The notes: a model not told the origin generated them from the letters alone. Shown: positions 48,072 through 58,257, counted from the stretch's first letter. The stretch: DNA of 64,000 nucleotides from Chitinophaga sancti (GCF_034087045.1 NZ_CP139247.1:7032001-7096000), one strand, 5' to 3'. Numbers and translations: made by a program.

Positions 48072-48521
48072 AGTCAACAAATATAATACAGATTCGATAT
48101 AGTAAGGGCACTATAAGGGCATCAAAAGGTCACTTCAATATCCTTTGGATAATGAGATGCCCTATTGGAGACCTTATAATGATGAGTTTGTGATACGGCT
48201 TACGTATATAAATCTCATTAATATGGCTATAATTCCTTCGTTGGTAGTAATTTGCAGCCATATTCGAGTGCATAAAATCGTAAACAAAACATTTACCGCC
48301 CCGAATAATTTGCAATTATTTATAATGTAAAAAAATTAACGAATCGTTTGCAAAAAGGTGAAAACCTTTAGGGGTGATTTCGAGTATATATGGGTAAGCC
48401 ATTAGTAGACCATGCAAAATCGCCTACCCTTCAACAAAATTGTGAACAATTTTTTTTCATACACTAAAAACATAGGGTTGTACATCCCGTACCGCCATTC
48501 TTCAAAAATAAAAGCCAATAT
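48072..48521. other. Divergent intergenic region with palindromes
   Basis: About 450 bp between the hybrid kinase and the receiver gene. The minus strand has TATATTTG (48078-48085), a -7 match only a few bases before the kinase ATG. A stem AAAGGT-GAAA-ACCTTT (48354-48369) and a 7-bp palindrome AAATTGT-GA-ACAATTT (48437-48452) with trailing Ts lie ahead of the receiver gene. They may be regulatory; no ORF here is credible. Confidence 0.35.
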
Positions 48522-48905
48522 ATGAGTAGTAAAATTCTGCTTATTGAAGATGATGAAGTGATGCCGAAGATTGTAGAAAGGATTCTTCACAAAGAAGAAT
48601 ACAAGATTGAACATGTGACCAATGGCAAGGAAGCCTTCCAGAGACTGGAAGATACTAACTACGCATTTGATCTTATTATTACCGATATTATGATGCCATA
48701 TGCCAATGGTTTCGAAATACTCAGTAAAGTAAAAAACCGCAAAGAGGGTAAACCAATTCCCGTGATTATTGTTTCTAATGCAGGGAACGAAGATATTATC
48801 CTCGAAGGCTTCAAACTCGGAGCTGACGATTTTCTGAAAAAGCCGGTGATACCCGGAGAGTTATTGATCAGGGTAAAAAGGCTTCTGATGCAATACAGCC
48901 GGTAA
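48522..48905 (+). CDS. CheY-like single-domain response regulator
   Basis: 127 residues, receiver fold only: acidic pair D10/D11, phospho-acceptor D55 (ITDIMMPY), Ser/Thr in IVSNA and Lys in FLKKPV. No output domain, so it acts through a partner protein. First gene of the rightward polysaccharide locus, divergent from the hybrid kinase, so it may connect the two. Confidence 0.92.
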   Translation: MSSKILLIEDDEVMPKIVERILHKEEYKIEHVTNGKEAFQRLEDTNYAFDLIITDIMMPYANGFEILSKVKNRKEGKPIPVIIVSNAGNEDIILEGFKLGADDFLKKPVIPGELLIRVKRLLMQYSR

Positions 48906-48952
48906 TTACCGGTGGATATTCTATGTGACCGATGACCAATTGACCAATCCTT

Positions 48953-50080
48953 ATGGAATTTAGCTTTTACGACTTCAGATATGCTCCCCTGAGTATACAG
49001 ATTGCATCCACTTTTATTGTTGTTGCCATCGTATGTACGTTATTCGCATACCTCTCTATACTGATCGGCAGGTACAAAGCCTACCGCCAGTCAGAAAGGT
49101 TGAAACATCTGCACCCGATCATCGATGACCAGCTCATGGAGCACATCCTCCTGAATGAAGAGCTGGCCAGCGACGTGCCTGCCGACCATGTACAACTTCC
49201 TCTTGAAAGCTTTCAACATCCCATATTTGAAAAGAAATGGGCCCGTCAGGCGCTCATTGACCGTCTCATACATTATCGAAATAATGTAAGAGGGGCGATG
49301 GGGGAACAATTGCGTAACCTATACATCCAGCTGGACCTGGACAAGGATTCCCTGAAGAAAATGAAATCTCCTAAATGGGAAAGAAAGGTGCAGGCCCTGG
49401 CAGAGCTGAGCAACATGAACATGTCTATTGCTGACGTAAGTATCCTTCCGCTTACGAACAGTAATAACCGTGAGCTTCGCGCCGCTGCACGTCATGCGTA
49501 TATCAAGCTGAGTAAAAACGAACCGTTCAAGTTCTTTGATGTGGTAACAGAGCCACTGCTGCTCTGGGACCAGGTAGAGCTCTTTAAGATCATCTCTACA
49601 ACTGAGCACATCGCTATCCCCAATTTTGCACAATGGATCACTTATTCTTCCAATAAATCGATTGTATCTTTCTGTCTCAAGCTAGTGGTGCACTATAATC
49701 AGTTAAGTGCCGTGCCTGCTGTAATCAAACTGCTGGATACCAAAGATCACTATTTACGCGCTGATGCTATTAATTGCCTGGGTAAGATGAAGATAGAAGA
49801 TGTGGAAGAGAAACTGGTACATATGTATAACAGCCAACCCCTCAATTGCCGGCTGGAAATCCTGAAGGCGTTAGGTAGGATCAGTAGTGGAAAGTATGTA
49901 GATTTTCTGCGTCAGGAATTCCTGCACTCCACCGATTTCGAAGTTCGTAAACATGCTGCCAAATCCCTCATTAATAATAAATGGGCCGCCAAAGGACTGA
50001 TACAGGAACTGATTGATACTGCTACATCAGAAAACAAGCTGATCCTGAAACATAGCATGAACCCGTTAATAAAATTCTAG
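48953..50080 (+). CDS. Membrane-anchored HEAT-repeat protein
   Basis: 375 residues: one N-terminal transmembrane helix (about 16-40), then a cytoplasmic HEAT-like solenoid ('WERKVQALAELSNM', 'ELRAAARHAYIKLS', 'YLRADAINCLGKM', 'EVRKHAAKSLIN'). Seven bp before the first glycosyltransferase gene, so co-transcribed. By position it could be a scaffold or regulator for the GT2 synthases. Function unknown. Confidence 0.75.
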   Translation: MEFSFYDFRYAPLSIQIASTFIVVAIVCTLFAYLSILIGRYKAYRQSERLKHLHPIIDDQLMEHILLNEELASDVPADHVQLPLESFQHPIFEKKWARQALIDRLIHYRNNVRGAMGEQLRNLYIQLDLDKDSLKKMKSPKWERKVQALAELSNMNMSIADVSILPLTNSNNRELRAAARHAYIKLSKNEPFKFFDVVTEPLLLWDQVELFKIISTTEHIAIPNFAQWITYSSNKSIVSFCLKLVVHYNQLSAVPAVIKLLDTKDHYLRADAINCLGKMKIEDVEEKLVHMYNSQPLNCRLEILKALGRISSGKYVDFLRQEFLHSTDFEVRKHAAKSLINNKWAAKGLIQELIDTATSENKLILKHSMNPLIKF

Positions 50081-50086
50081 TTGTGA

Positions 50087-51547
50087 ATGGATAATATATG
50101 GGAAACTCTCGGGCGAATATATGAGAATAGTGTTTTCATTTATGGTTCAATACTGCTGGTAACATACGCCTTGCTGGCAATCTTCTCTATGATATCCGTA
50201 CGTGCATATGCCAAGAGGGACAATGCGGATCAGCTGAATACATTGCTCAGCTCTCCATTAGCCCCCGGCATTACCGTGCTGGCGCCTGCCTTCAATGAAG
50301 GTCTTACAATTATATTTAATGTACGCTCACTGCTCACCCTGGAATATCCTCGATATGAGATTATTATTGTCAATGATGGTAGTACGGATGACAGTCTGCA
50401 ACAAATGATCAATGAGTTTGAGCTGGTGGAAGTTGACTTCGCCTACAATGCAAAGATCCAGACCAGGCCGGTACGAAAGATCTTTAAATCGTCGAACCCT
50501 GCCTATGCCAAACTGATGGTGATAGACAAAGTGAATGGTAAAAGTAAGGCCGATGCTGTAAATGCAGGTATCAATGCTGCTTCTTATGCTCACTTTGTAT
50601 GTACAGACGTGGATTGTATTCTGGATAAAAATACCCTGCTGGAACTGATCAAACCGGTGATGCAGGAAGAGAAAAAACGTGTAATCGCAACAGGTGCTAC
50701 CCTCCGTATTGCGAACTCATGTGAGTTCGATCAGGGTGTAATGACCCGTATGCGGCCTCCACGACAGATCCTCCCCCGCTTCCAGGAAGTGGAATATATT
50801 CGTGCATTCGTGTTGGGTAAAATGGGTTGGACCCTGCTCAACTGCGTTCCGAATGTATCAGGTGGTCTCGGCCTTTTTGATAAGGAAATCGCGATACGCA
50901 GCGGTGGCTATGACCATAGTTCCTTCGGGGAAGACATGGAGCTGATGACACGTATGTGCCGCTATGCACATGATAATAAGATTGACTACGCTATCCGCTA
51001 TATACCAAAGACCCTCTGCTGGACAGAAGCTCCTGTGACCGTCAAGATCTTTAACCGCCAGCGTACCCGCTGGGCCAGAGGTCTTGCACAGCTGATGTAT
51101 GCCCACTTTGGAATGTTCTTTAATCCAAAGTATGGCAGAATGGGGATGATCATTTTCCCGTACAACTTCTTCTTTGAGCTGCTGGCGCCGATCATTGAGT
51201 TCACAGGTATCATCTACTATATTGTAATGACCATCTTCGGCCTCATCAACTGGCCTACGGCACTGATACTACTAATATTTGTATATACATATTCGGTAAT
51301 GATCACAACCATCGCTATCCTCTGGGATCAGCTATCGTTTAAATATTACCGGACGTGGAAGGAAGTGGCTTTTCTGTGTACCACACCATTTATGGAATTC
51401 TTCCTTTATCATCCGCTGATCGTGATTTTTGCCCTGCGTGGATATTGGTATTTCCTGACAGGGAAGAAAAGTACCTGGGGCAACATGCAGCGACGCGGAT
51501 TTCAGCAAACACCTAAACCAGCTGCTACAGCAGCTACAGCTAAATAA
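50087..51547 (+). CDS. Processive GT2 glycosyltransferase (copy 1)
   Basis: 486 residues: N-terminal helix (about 20-40), GT-A domain with 'VNDGSTDDS', DxD-type 'CTDVDC', 'GEDMELM' and the QxxRW motif (QRTRW), then 4-5 C-terminal membrane helices. QxxRW is typical of processive beta-glycan synthases (hyaluronan, cellulose, PNAG). It sits beside a paralog and a TPR/beta-barrel protein, as in synthase-dependent exopolysaccharide loci. The polymer is unknown. Regulation by c-di-GMP is not visible (no PilZ). Confidence 0.9.
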   Translation: MDNIWETLGRIYENSVFIYGSILLVTYALLAIFSMISVRAYAKRDNADQLNTLLSSPLAPGITVLAPAFNEGLTIIFNVRSLLTLEYPRYEIIIVNDGSTDDSLQQMINEFELVEVDFAYNAKIQTRPVRKIFKSSNPAYAKLMVIDKVNGKSKADAVNAGINAASYAHFVCTDVDCILDKNTLLELIKPVMQEEKKRVIATGATLRIANSCEFDQGVMTRMRPPRQILPRFQEVEYIRAFVLGKMGWTLLNCVPNVSGGLGLFDKEIAIRSGGYDHSSFGEDMELMTRMCRYAHDNKIDYAIRYIPKTLCWTEAPVTVKIFNRQRTRWARGLAQLMYAHFGMFFNPKYGRMGMIIFPYNFFFELLAPIIEFTGIIYYIVMTIFGLINWPTALILLIFVYTYSVMITTIAILWDQLSFKYYRTWKEVAFLCTTPFMEFFLYHPLIVIFALRGYWYFLTGKKSTWGNMQRRGFQQTPKPAATAATAK

Positions 51548-51555
51548 ATACGCCT

Positions 51556-53052
51556 GTGGAACTGATAAGAAATTTTTACGAAGGCTTTGTGTTCATTTAT
51601 GGTTGTACAATGCTGTTCATGTATGCGTTGCTGGCATTCCTTTCCCTGAGAGGCATACGGAAATTCCAGCGTAAGAATAGCTATGTAGATTACACCAAGA
51701 TGCTGCAGTCTCCGCTGGCACCTGGTATTTCGATTATAGCCCCGGCCTTCAATGAGGCAGTGACTATTATTCAGAACGTACGCTCGCTGCTTACATTGAA
51801 CTATCCCACCTTTGAGGTGATCATCGTGAACGATGGCAGTACGGATGATACGCTTCAGAAACTGATCGATGAGTTTGAACTGGTAAAAATAGATTTTGCT
51901 TACAATGCGCGCATCAACTGTAAACCGGTAAAACGCCTTTTTAAATCGACCAACACTGCTTATGACAAGCTTGTAGTCATCGACAAGATAAATGGTAAGA
52001 GTAAAGCAGATGCGTCCAATGCGGGTATCAATGCCGCTGCTTACAACTACTTCCTCTGTACGGACGTGGACTGTATCATTGAAAAGGATACCCTGATGCG
52101 CATGATCAAGCCTTTCATGGATGAAGAGCTCCATAAGATCAAAGAAATTGGTGAGCCTTGTCCCGAGTGTGGTTTTGTACATGTGAAAGAAGACAGTATC
52201 CGTGTAATTGCAACAGGCGCCACCCTCCGTATTGCCAATAGCTGTGAAATTGACGAAGGGGTGATCACCCGTGTACGTCCGCCGGAAAAGTGGCTGCCAC
52301 GTTTCCAGGAAATGGAGTACCTGCGTGCTTATGTACTTGGTAAAATGGGATGGAGTGTGATCAACTGTGTGCCGAACGTATCTGGTGGTCTGGGTTTGTT
52401 CGACAAGGAAATCGCGATCAAAGCCGGTGGTTACGACAGTAAATCATTTGCGGAAGATATGGATATCGTTACACGTATGTGTACGTACATGATGGACAAT
52501 AAGCTGAAGTATGCCATCCGTTACATTCCAACAACACAGTGCTGGACAGAGGGTCCTCCAAATATGAAAGTATTCAGCCGTCAGCGTACCCGCTGGGGTC
52601 GCGGTCTGGCAGAGATCATCACGATACACAGAAAGGTCATCTTCAATCCCCGTTACAAACAGCTGGGGATGGTCGTATTGCCTTACAACCTGTTCTTCGA
52701 ATTCCTTGCTCCCATCATCGAATTTACAGGGATCATTTATTACATCTACCTCATTATTACCAACCAGATCAACTGGCAATATGCATTGATACTACTGGCG
52801 TTCGTGTACTTCTACTCTGTGATGATCACGACACTGGCTATATTATGGGACCATAAGACCTATCAATACTACCGTACCTGGAGAGAGGTATTGGGGCTGG
52901 CACTCATGGCTTTTATAGAACCTTTTGTATACCATCCGCTCATCGTATTCTTTGCCCTGCGAGGTTATTTCAACTTCCTTACAGGTAAGAAACACACATG
53001 GGGAAATATGCAGCGTCAGGGATTTGGTAAGAAAAAACCTGCAAACACGTAA
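51556..53052 (+). CDS. Processive GT2 glycosyltransferase (copy 2)
   Basis: 498 residues, GTG start 8 bp after copy 1. Same motif set ('VNDGSTDDT', 'CTDVDC', 'AEDMDIV', QRTRW) and topology; over half identical to copy 1 by eye. It has an extra segment of about 20 residues with a CPEC motif ('GEPCPECGFVHV', about residues 200-211) absent from copy 1. The pair may form a heterodimer or make a mixed polymer. Confidence 0.9.
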   Translation: MELIRNFYEGFVFIYGCTMLFMYALLAFLSLRGIRKFQRKNSYVDYTKMLQSPLAPGISIIAPAFNEAVTIIQNVRSLLTLNYPTFEVIIVNDGSTDDTLQKLIDEFELVKIDFAYNARINCKPVKRLFKSTNTAYDKLVVIDKINGKSKADASNAGINAAAYNYFLCTDVDCIIEKDTLMRMIKPFMDEELHKIKEIGEPCPECGFVHVKEDSIRVIATGATLRIANSCEIDEGVITRVRPPEKWLPRFQEMEYLRAYVLGKMGWSVINCVPNVSGGLGLFDKEIAIKAGGYDSKSFAEDMDIVTRMCTYMMDNKLKYAIRYIPTTQCWTEGPPNMKVFSRQRTRWGRGLAEIITIHRKVIFNPRYKQLGMVVLPYNLFFEFLAPIIEFTGIIYYIYLIITNQINWQYALILLAFVYFYSVMITTLAILWDHKTYQYYRTWREVLGLALMAFIEPFVYHPLIVFFALRGYFNFLTGKKHTWGNMQRQGFGKKKPANT

Positions 53053-53053
53053 G

Positions 53054-55921
53054 ATGATGTCTCTTTTTAAACATATATTATCAGGTACCCTGATATGCCT
53101 GTCCTTACAGGCAGAAGCGCAGTTATTTAAGAAAGGTCCGGATGCGGACGACCTCTATAATGAGGCGGTGAAAGAAACAAAAGCGCAACATTATGCAAAA
53201 GCGATAGAACTGTCTAAAGCCGCGCTGGCCAAAAGACCTGAGTTCACTGATCAGGAATTGCTGCTGGGCAGGTTGTATATGCTCACTGGTCAGACAGAAC
53301 AAGCACGTAAGCATGTAAAAGCAGTACTGACCAAAGATCCGTTGTACAGAGATGCCTACCTGTATGCGATCAATATTGAGTTAGGCGCAAAGAAATATGA
53401 TGAAGCAGAGTGCTATGTAGATGAAGGATTGTACCACTTTCCTGCAGACAGAGACCTGATGCTGAAAAAGCTGGGTATACTGGATGCCGGTGAAAACTTC
53501 TTCCAGGGCGGCATCTATGCGACGTCATTATTAGAAAAATATTCTTCCGATACTGTAGTGACCCGTGCTTATACCGGCCACTATATGCAGGCAGGCCACT
53601 TTTACCAGGTAAGAGGTAACCAGCCACTGGCACAGCAGAATTATGAAAGAGCACTGCTGGTAGATCCGAATAACAGGGAAGCAAAAGAGGCAATCACCAG
53701 TATGTATATCCGTAGTGGCAGCTATACCAGCGCCATGGAACGAATCAATGCAGAACTGGCAACGAATCCGGGTTCTTATGACCTGATGATGCGTAAACTG
53801 GGGTTGTTGCAGGATACACATGACTATGCCGGGGCACTGGCATACTTACAGATCATACTGAAAAGATTCCCGAACGATGGTAAAGCACGTAGTATAGATG
53901 CACCATTACGTATGGAAGCTGCTGCGTGGTATGCCAATACAGATCCTTACTTATTGTATGAAGGTGTGTTGGAAAAAAATCCCGGCAACCGTGAAGCACT
54001 GGATAAAGTAATTGGGTTAAGCATATCTCGTGGTGCATATCGCGAGGCGCTGGCATGGATAAACCGTGGGTTGAAAAATAGCCCGAATGATCAGCGCCTG
54101 CTGGCACTGAAAATGGATGTACTGGAAAGCGACCGGAAATTCACTGAAGCCGCTGCACTGGCAGAAAAACTGCGTCAGAGCAACCCGGGGAATGCGGATC
54201 TGAAAAGCAGGTATACGGCCCTGAAAATAGCCAGTGGCCGGGATTATCTGGCACAGCAGCAATACGACCTGGCATTGTCTGAATTCACCAAAGCGTTGCA
54301 GGTAGATCCTAAAGATACCGCTGCACTGGACATGACTGCAAATACATACATCATTCAGAAGGATAACGTACGTGCGTTGCAGGTATTAGATAAAGCACTG
54401 GAAACATATCCGGATAATACCCGTTTCCTGATAAAAAAAAGCAGTGTACTGGCGGATATGGGACAATATGATGAAGCAGCAGCAATTGCATCCCAACTGC
54501 TGGAACGCAATCCGGGAGAAGAACGCTATCAGGCGAACCTCGTAGATTTACGACTTACAGCTGGTCGTATCCTGATGCAATCAGAAGAATATGAAATGGC
54601 AGCAGGACAATTCAGGGTAGTACTGGCAGAACAGCCGAACAACCTGGATGCAATCAACTACCTCATCAATATGGAAACTGCGGTAGGACAACCGGACAGC
54701 GCATTGCTGTATGCTGATCAGGGATTGAAATATTATCCTGATAATAATGATCTTTTACTGAAGAAAGCAGGTGTATTGACCAGTTTACACAGGTATAATG
54801 AATCGAATGACATCGCCTATCGGCTGATGCAGCGTTATCCATTTACCGTGAAATACCGGAATGCCTATACGGAAGGTTTACTGGCACTCGGTACATCCTA
54901 CCAGCGGAACAGTCAGCCCGATAGCGCACTGGCAGTATTCAAACAGGTACTGGCGGTGAACAGACGTGATTCATTGGGTTTATTGTATAGTATTAACCTG
55001 CTGAATGGTAAACAACAATATGATAGTGCACTGGTATATGCTAATGAGGGAATCAGGTACTATCCTAATAATGATGCTTTTGTACAAAAGCGTGCTGTGA
55101 CCCTGGAGAATAAAAAGGAATGGGTGGCGGCAGCCGCAGCTGCGGATTCTGTGGTATTGTTGAAGAATAATCCTGTGAATGTGGACTATGCAGACTACCT
55201 GAAGAGTAAGACACTGAAGAACCAGTTTGGCATGTATTACCTGCATACCAATTATGATTATTCTGATACGAAATACAACATTGCAACACTGGAATACCGT
55301 CACTATATACCACGCGGCTCCTGGGCAGCCAGGTTGAACTATGCAGGTCGTACACAGGGTACGGGGCTGATGGGTGAAGCAGAGATCTATTATAACCATA
55401 CGCCTAAAATGTATTCTTATGGCCTGGTGAACTACTCCAATGGGATTGTGTTTCCACAGCTCAGACTGGGGTACTCCCTGTTCAAAACCTTCAGGCATAA
55501 TATAGAAGGGGAATTAGGTCTGCGCTATTTAAAGGGAGATAGTATTAACAGTATATCAGGTGTCGCTTCTGTGGCTAAAACATGGAAGGATTTCTGGGTA
55601 AACTTCAGGGCGTACTTTATTAGTGATTCGCCTGACTTCTATACATCCTTTAACCTAACGAGCAGGTATTATATGAACCGCAACCAGGATTATCTCATGT
55701 TTGTGGCAGGGTTGGGTACATCGCCGGATGATAAGAGCCGGTTAGTGCAGTTCCCTAAACTGGCCGGGTTATTGACCCGGAGTGTAGGCGCCGGTTATAT
55801 GAAGACATTCAAATACCGGACTACAGTTGGGGTGAATGCCACCTGGATCAATCAGAAGATTACTGATACAGACTTCCAGAACCAATATGATCTTTATATA
55901 ACTTTACAGCGTAAGTTTTAA
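53054..55921 (+). CDS. TPR and outer-membrane beta-barrel protein (YaiO-type)
   Basis: ATG at 53054 begins a signal peptide (to AEAQ). 955 residues: about 15 TPR-like helical repeats over residues 25-720 ('YAKAIELSKAAL', 'AQQNYERALLVDPNNREAKEA', 'ALSEFTKALQVDPKDTAA'), then a C-terminal barrel (about 745-955) of alternating beta strands ending in aromatic 'LYITLQRKF', typical of YaiO-like proteins. This mirrors PgaA and BcsC: a periplasmic TPR scaffold with a barrel export channel, here for the polymer made by the two GT2s. Starts 1 bp after the copy 2 stop. Confidence 0.85.
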   Translation: MMSLFKHILSGTLICLSLQAEAQLFKKGPDADDLYNEAVKETKAQHYAKAIELSKAALAKRPEFTDQELLLGRLYMLTGQTEQARKHVKAVLTKDPLYRDAYLYAINIELGAKKYDEAECYVDEGLYHFPADRDLMLKKLGILDAGENFFQGGIYATSLLEKYSSDTVVTRAYTGHYMQAGHFYQVRGNQPLAQQNYERALLVDPNNREAKEAITSMYIRSGSYTSAMERINAELATNPGSYDLMMRKLGLLQDTHDYAGALAYLQIILKRFPNDGKARSIDAPLRMEAAAWYANTDPYLLYEGVLEKNPGNREALDKVIGLSISRGAYREALAWINRGLKNSPNDQRLLALKMDVLESDRKFTEAAALAEKLRQSNPGNADLKSRYTALKIASGRDYLAQQQYDLALSEFTKALQVDPKDTAALDMTANTYIIQKDNVRALQVLDKALETYPDNTRFLIKKSSVLADMGQYDEAAAIASQLLERNPGEERYQANLVDLRLTAGRILMQSEEYEMAAGQFRVVLAEQPNNLDAINYLINMETAVGQPDSALLYADQGLKYYPDNNDLLLKKAGVLTSLHRYNESNDIAYRLMQRYPFTVKYRNAYTEGLLALGTSYQRNSQPDSALAVFKQVLAVNRRDSLGLLYSINLLNGKQQYDSALVYANEGIRYYPNNDAFVQKRAVTLENKKEWVAAAAAADSVVLLKNNPVNVDYADYLKSKTLKNQFGMYYLHTNYDYSDTKYNIATLEYRHYIPRGSWAARLNYAGRTQGTGLMGEAEIYYNHTPKMYSYGLVNYSNGIVFPQLRLGYSLFKTFRHNIEGELGLRYLKGDSINSISGVASVAKTWKDFWVNFRAYFISDSPDFYTSFNLTSRYYMNRNQDYLMFVAGLGTSPDDKSRLVQFPKLAGLLTRSVGAGYMKTFKYRTTVGVNATWINQKITDTDFQNQYDLYITLQRKF

Positions 55922-55929
55922 ATATTCTG

Positions 55930-55960
55930 ACTCCCTCCCTGATATGGAGGGAGTTTTTTT
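55930..55960 (+). terminator. Terminator of the GT2/YaiO locus
   Basis: ACTCCCTCC/GGAGGGAGT stem (9 bp), 7-nt loop, T7 tail, directly after the YaiO gene. Confidence 0.88.
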
Positions 55961-55980
55961 CAGTCTAATTTTAAATTTTC

Positions 55981-58194
55981 ATGTTCAGAATGATGCACTC
56001 ATTGTTATTAGTACTGACCCTTTTTTCATGTCAGTCTACGGTTTCCCGGATAGATCTGAAGAAGCATGTGATAGTGTTACCAGTAGAAGCGACGAAGAAT
56101 GAAACGCATGCAGGGTCCGTATTGCAGGATTATGTGAAGCGGATATCGGGGGTGACATTAGCTATTATAAAAGAGAATAGTTACCAGAAGAATCAGGCGG
56201 CAATCTTTGTGGGGAACACGGAGCATGGGCTTTCTTTTGGTAAATTAAAAGGAGAAGGTTTTATCATTGCGTCTGATGCGAAGGATGTATATATCAAAGG
56301 TGGTACAGGAAAAGGTGTGGTGTATGGGGTGTATACATTGATAGAGAAATACTTTGGCGCACGGAAATATGCGGAGGGGCCGGCTGATATGCCGGCATCA
56401 AAAGAAGTTAGCGTGCCACAGCAGTTGATGGATAAGGAGGAACCTACGCTGGTGTATAGGGAGACGTATTATCCTGCTGCATTTGACAATGAATACCTGG
56501 AATGGCATAAGCTACATAGATTTGAGGATCTATGGGGGGTATGGGGGCATTCATTCTTTAAGATTGTGCCACCAAAGACTTATTTTTCTGCACATCCGGA
56601 ATATTATGCATTGGTAGATGGGAAGAGACAGGCTACACAGTTGTGTTTGAGTAATGAGGGGGTGTTTAAGGTAACGGTGGATTATTTACGGCATGCGATT
56701 GCTGATAACCCGGATGCTTTGTATTGGTCGATTGCGGCAGAAGATGGAGGGGGATTTTGTACCTGCAATCAGTGTAGTCAGGTGAATAAGGAAGAAGGGA
56801 GTACGGCTGGTTCATTGATCCGGTTTATTAACAGCGTAGCTGCTCAATTTCCGGATCAACATTTTACAACACTGGCGTATACCTATACCGCAAAGGCACC
56901 CATAAAGACGAAGCCCGCTGCTAATGTGTATATTATGCTAAGTAGCATTGATGCTTACAGGCAGGAGCCATTGAGCACGATTCCTTCGGCAGCGGATTTC
57001 AGGAAGAACCTGGAAAACTGGGGGGCATTGACAGATAATCTTTTTGTGTGGGATTATACAACGCAGTTTACGAATTACCTGGCGCCATTTCCTGATTACA
57101 ATAACTTACAACCGAATTTACAATACATGACTGCGCATAAGGTGCGTGGGGTGTTCTCACAGGGAAGTGGGGATACGTATGGGGATATGGGGGCTTATAA
57201 TGCTTATTTGCAGGCGCAATTACTGTGGGATCCTTCGGTGGATGCAGCGGCGGTTACGAAAGATTTTTTTAATGGATATTATGGTAAAGCGGGTGCGGCT
57301 ATGCTGGAATATGTGCATGCGTTAAGTGAGACGAAGGCGCAGTTGGATATTTATGGTAATCCTGTGGCGAGTGCAAGGAACTATTTATCGCCGGAGGCTA
57401 TTGATAAATATTCTATCATTTTGGATAAAGCAGAGGCAGCGGTAGAAGATCCATATTTGAAGAGAGTATATAATGCAAGATTAGGGCTGGAATATTGTGT
57501 GCTGCAGCAGTCACGTTTCTTTGGAACGGATAAATATGGGTATTTACAGGCTTCCGGAAATGGGTATGTGGTGAATCCACGCTGGCCTGAGCGGGTGAAG
57601 AAATTTGTGGCGCAGTGTAAGGTGGCAGGTGTAAAAGAGCTATCAGAGGGAGGTGCTTCGCCGGATGCCTATCAACAGGAATGGGATACAATTTTTTCGA
57701 AGAAGTGGGTAAATAGTCTGGCGTTTGGTGGGAAAGTGACATTGGTGAATCCGCCATCGGATGAATATCCGGCAAAGAGAGAAAGGACGCTGACGGATGG
57801 GTTATTGGGGACGAAAGATTTTAGTATTAACTGGTTGTTCATTTATGGAAAAGACCTGGTGGCGACGATAGATTTAGGGGGTGAGAAGACGGTGAATACA
57901 GTGCAGATGAATTTCCTGAATGATCCAAGACATTATATATTTAATCCTGCTACAATTACGGTGGAGACATCTGTGGATGGTGTGCATTTTACACCCGCGG
58001 GTACGCAGAAGAGTGCTTTTCCTGCAGAAGAGGATTATACAACCAGTATTAATACGTTTAAGTTTGGATTAGCCGCAGTGCATGCGAAGTATGTGAGAGT
58101 GACGGGGCAGTGCCAGGCTGGGGTGCCGGGGTGGCGGGGAGCGCCGGCTACGAAGAAGGCTTCGTTATGTTGTGATGAAGTTTATGTATTCTAA
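55981..58194 (+). CDS. DUF4838 lipoprotein with discoidin-like C-terminus
   Basis: 737 residues. Lipoprotein signal ending LFSC (C17). About 25-130 resembles the alpha-glucuronidase-like N-domain ('AIFVGNTEHG', 'GVVYGVYTLIEKYFGARKY'), about 150-500 the DUF4838 barrel-like domain ('LYWSIAAEDGGGFCTCNQC', 'NVYIMLSSIDAYR'), and about 590-735 a galactose-binding (F5/8-type) beta sandwich ('VQMNFLNDPRHYIFNP'). DUF4838 is thought to be carbohydrate-active. Base usage is noticeably G-rich (many GGG codons) compared with neighbours. Has a short 17-bp direct repeat over its stop. Confidence 0.8.
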   Translation: MFRMMHSLLLVLTLFSCQSTVSRIDLKKHVIVLPVEATKNETHAGSVLQDYVKRISGVTLAIIKENSYQKNQAAIFVGNTEHGLSFGKLKGEGFIIASDAKDVYIKGGTGKGVVYGVYTLIEKYFGARKYAEGPADMPASKEVSVPQQLMDKEEPTLVYRETYYPAAFDNEYLEWHKLHRFEDLWGVWGHSFFKIVPPKTYFSAHPEYYALVDGKRQATQLCLSNEGVFKVTVDYLRHAIADNPDALYWSIAAEDGGGFCTCNQCSQVNKEEGSTAGSLIRFINSVAAQFPDQHFTTLAYTYTAKAPIKTKPAANVYIMLSSIDAYRQEPLSTIPSAADFRKNLENWGALTDNLFVWDYTTQFTNYLAPFPDYNNLQPNLQYMTAHKVRGVFSQGSGDTYGDMGAYNAYLQAQLLWDPSVDAAAVTKDFFNGYYGKAGAAMLEYVHALSETKAQLDIYGNPVASARNYLSPEAIDKYSIILDKAEAAVEDPYLKRVYNARLGLEYCVLQQSRFFGTDKYGYLQASGNGYVVNPRWPERVKKFVAQCKVAGVKELSEGGASPDAYQQEWDTIFSKKWVNSLAFGGKVTLVNPPSDEYPAKRERTLTDGLLGTKDFSINWLFIYGKDLVATIDLGGEKTVNTVQMNFLNDPRHYIFNPATITVETSVDGVHFTPAGTQKSAFPAEEDYTTSINTFKFGLAAVHAKYVRVTGQCQAGVPGWRGAPATKKASLCCDEVYVF

Positions 58195-58216
58195 AAAGAG
58201 AAGTTTATGTATTCTA
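58177..58216. repeat. 17-bp direct repeat over the stop codon
   Basis: GAAGTTTATGTATTCTA occurs at 58177-58193 and again at 58200-58216, 23 bp apart, covering the end of the DUF4838 gene. Probably a local tandem duplication. Confidence 0.8.
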
Positions 58217-58220
58217 CATA

Positions 58221-58257
58221 TTACAAAGGGTCGGTGCAGTGCACCGACCCTTTGTAA
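58221..58257. terminator. Bidirectional terminator, 17-bp stem
   Basis: Perfect inverted repeat TTACAAAGGGTCGGTGC / GCACCGACCCTTTGTAA with AGT loop between convergent genes. Confidence 0.85.

Noticed and set aside
51502..52182. 226-residue antisense frame over the two GT2 genes
   Set aside because: Fully overlapped by motif-complete glycosyltransferase genes; no support for expression.
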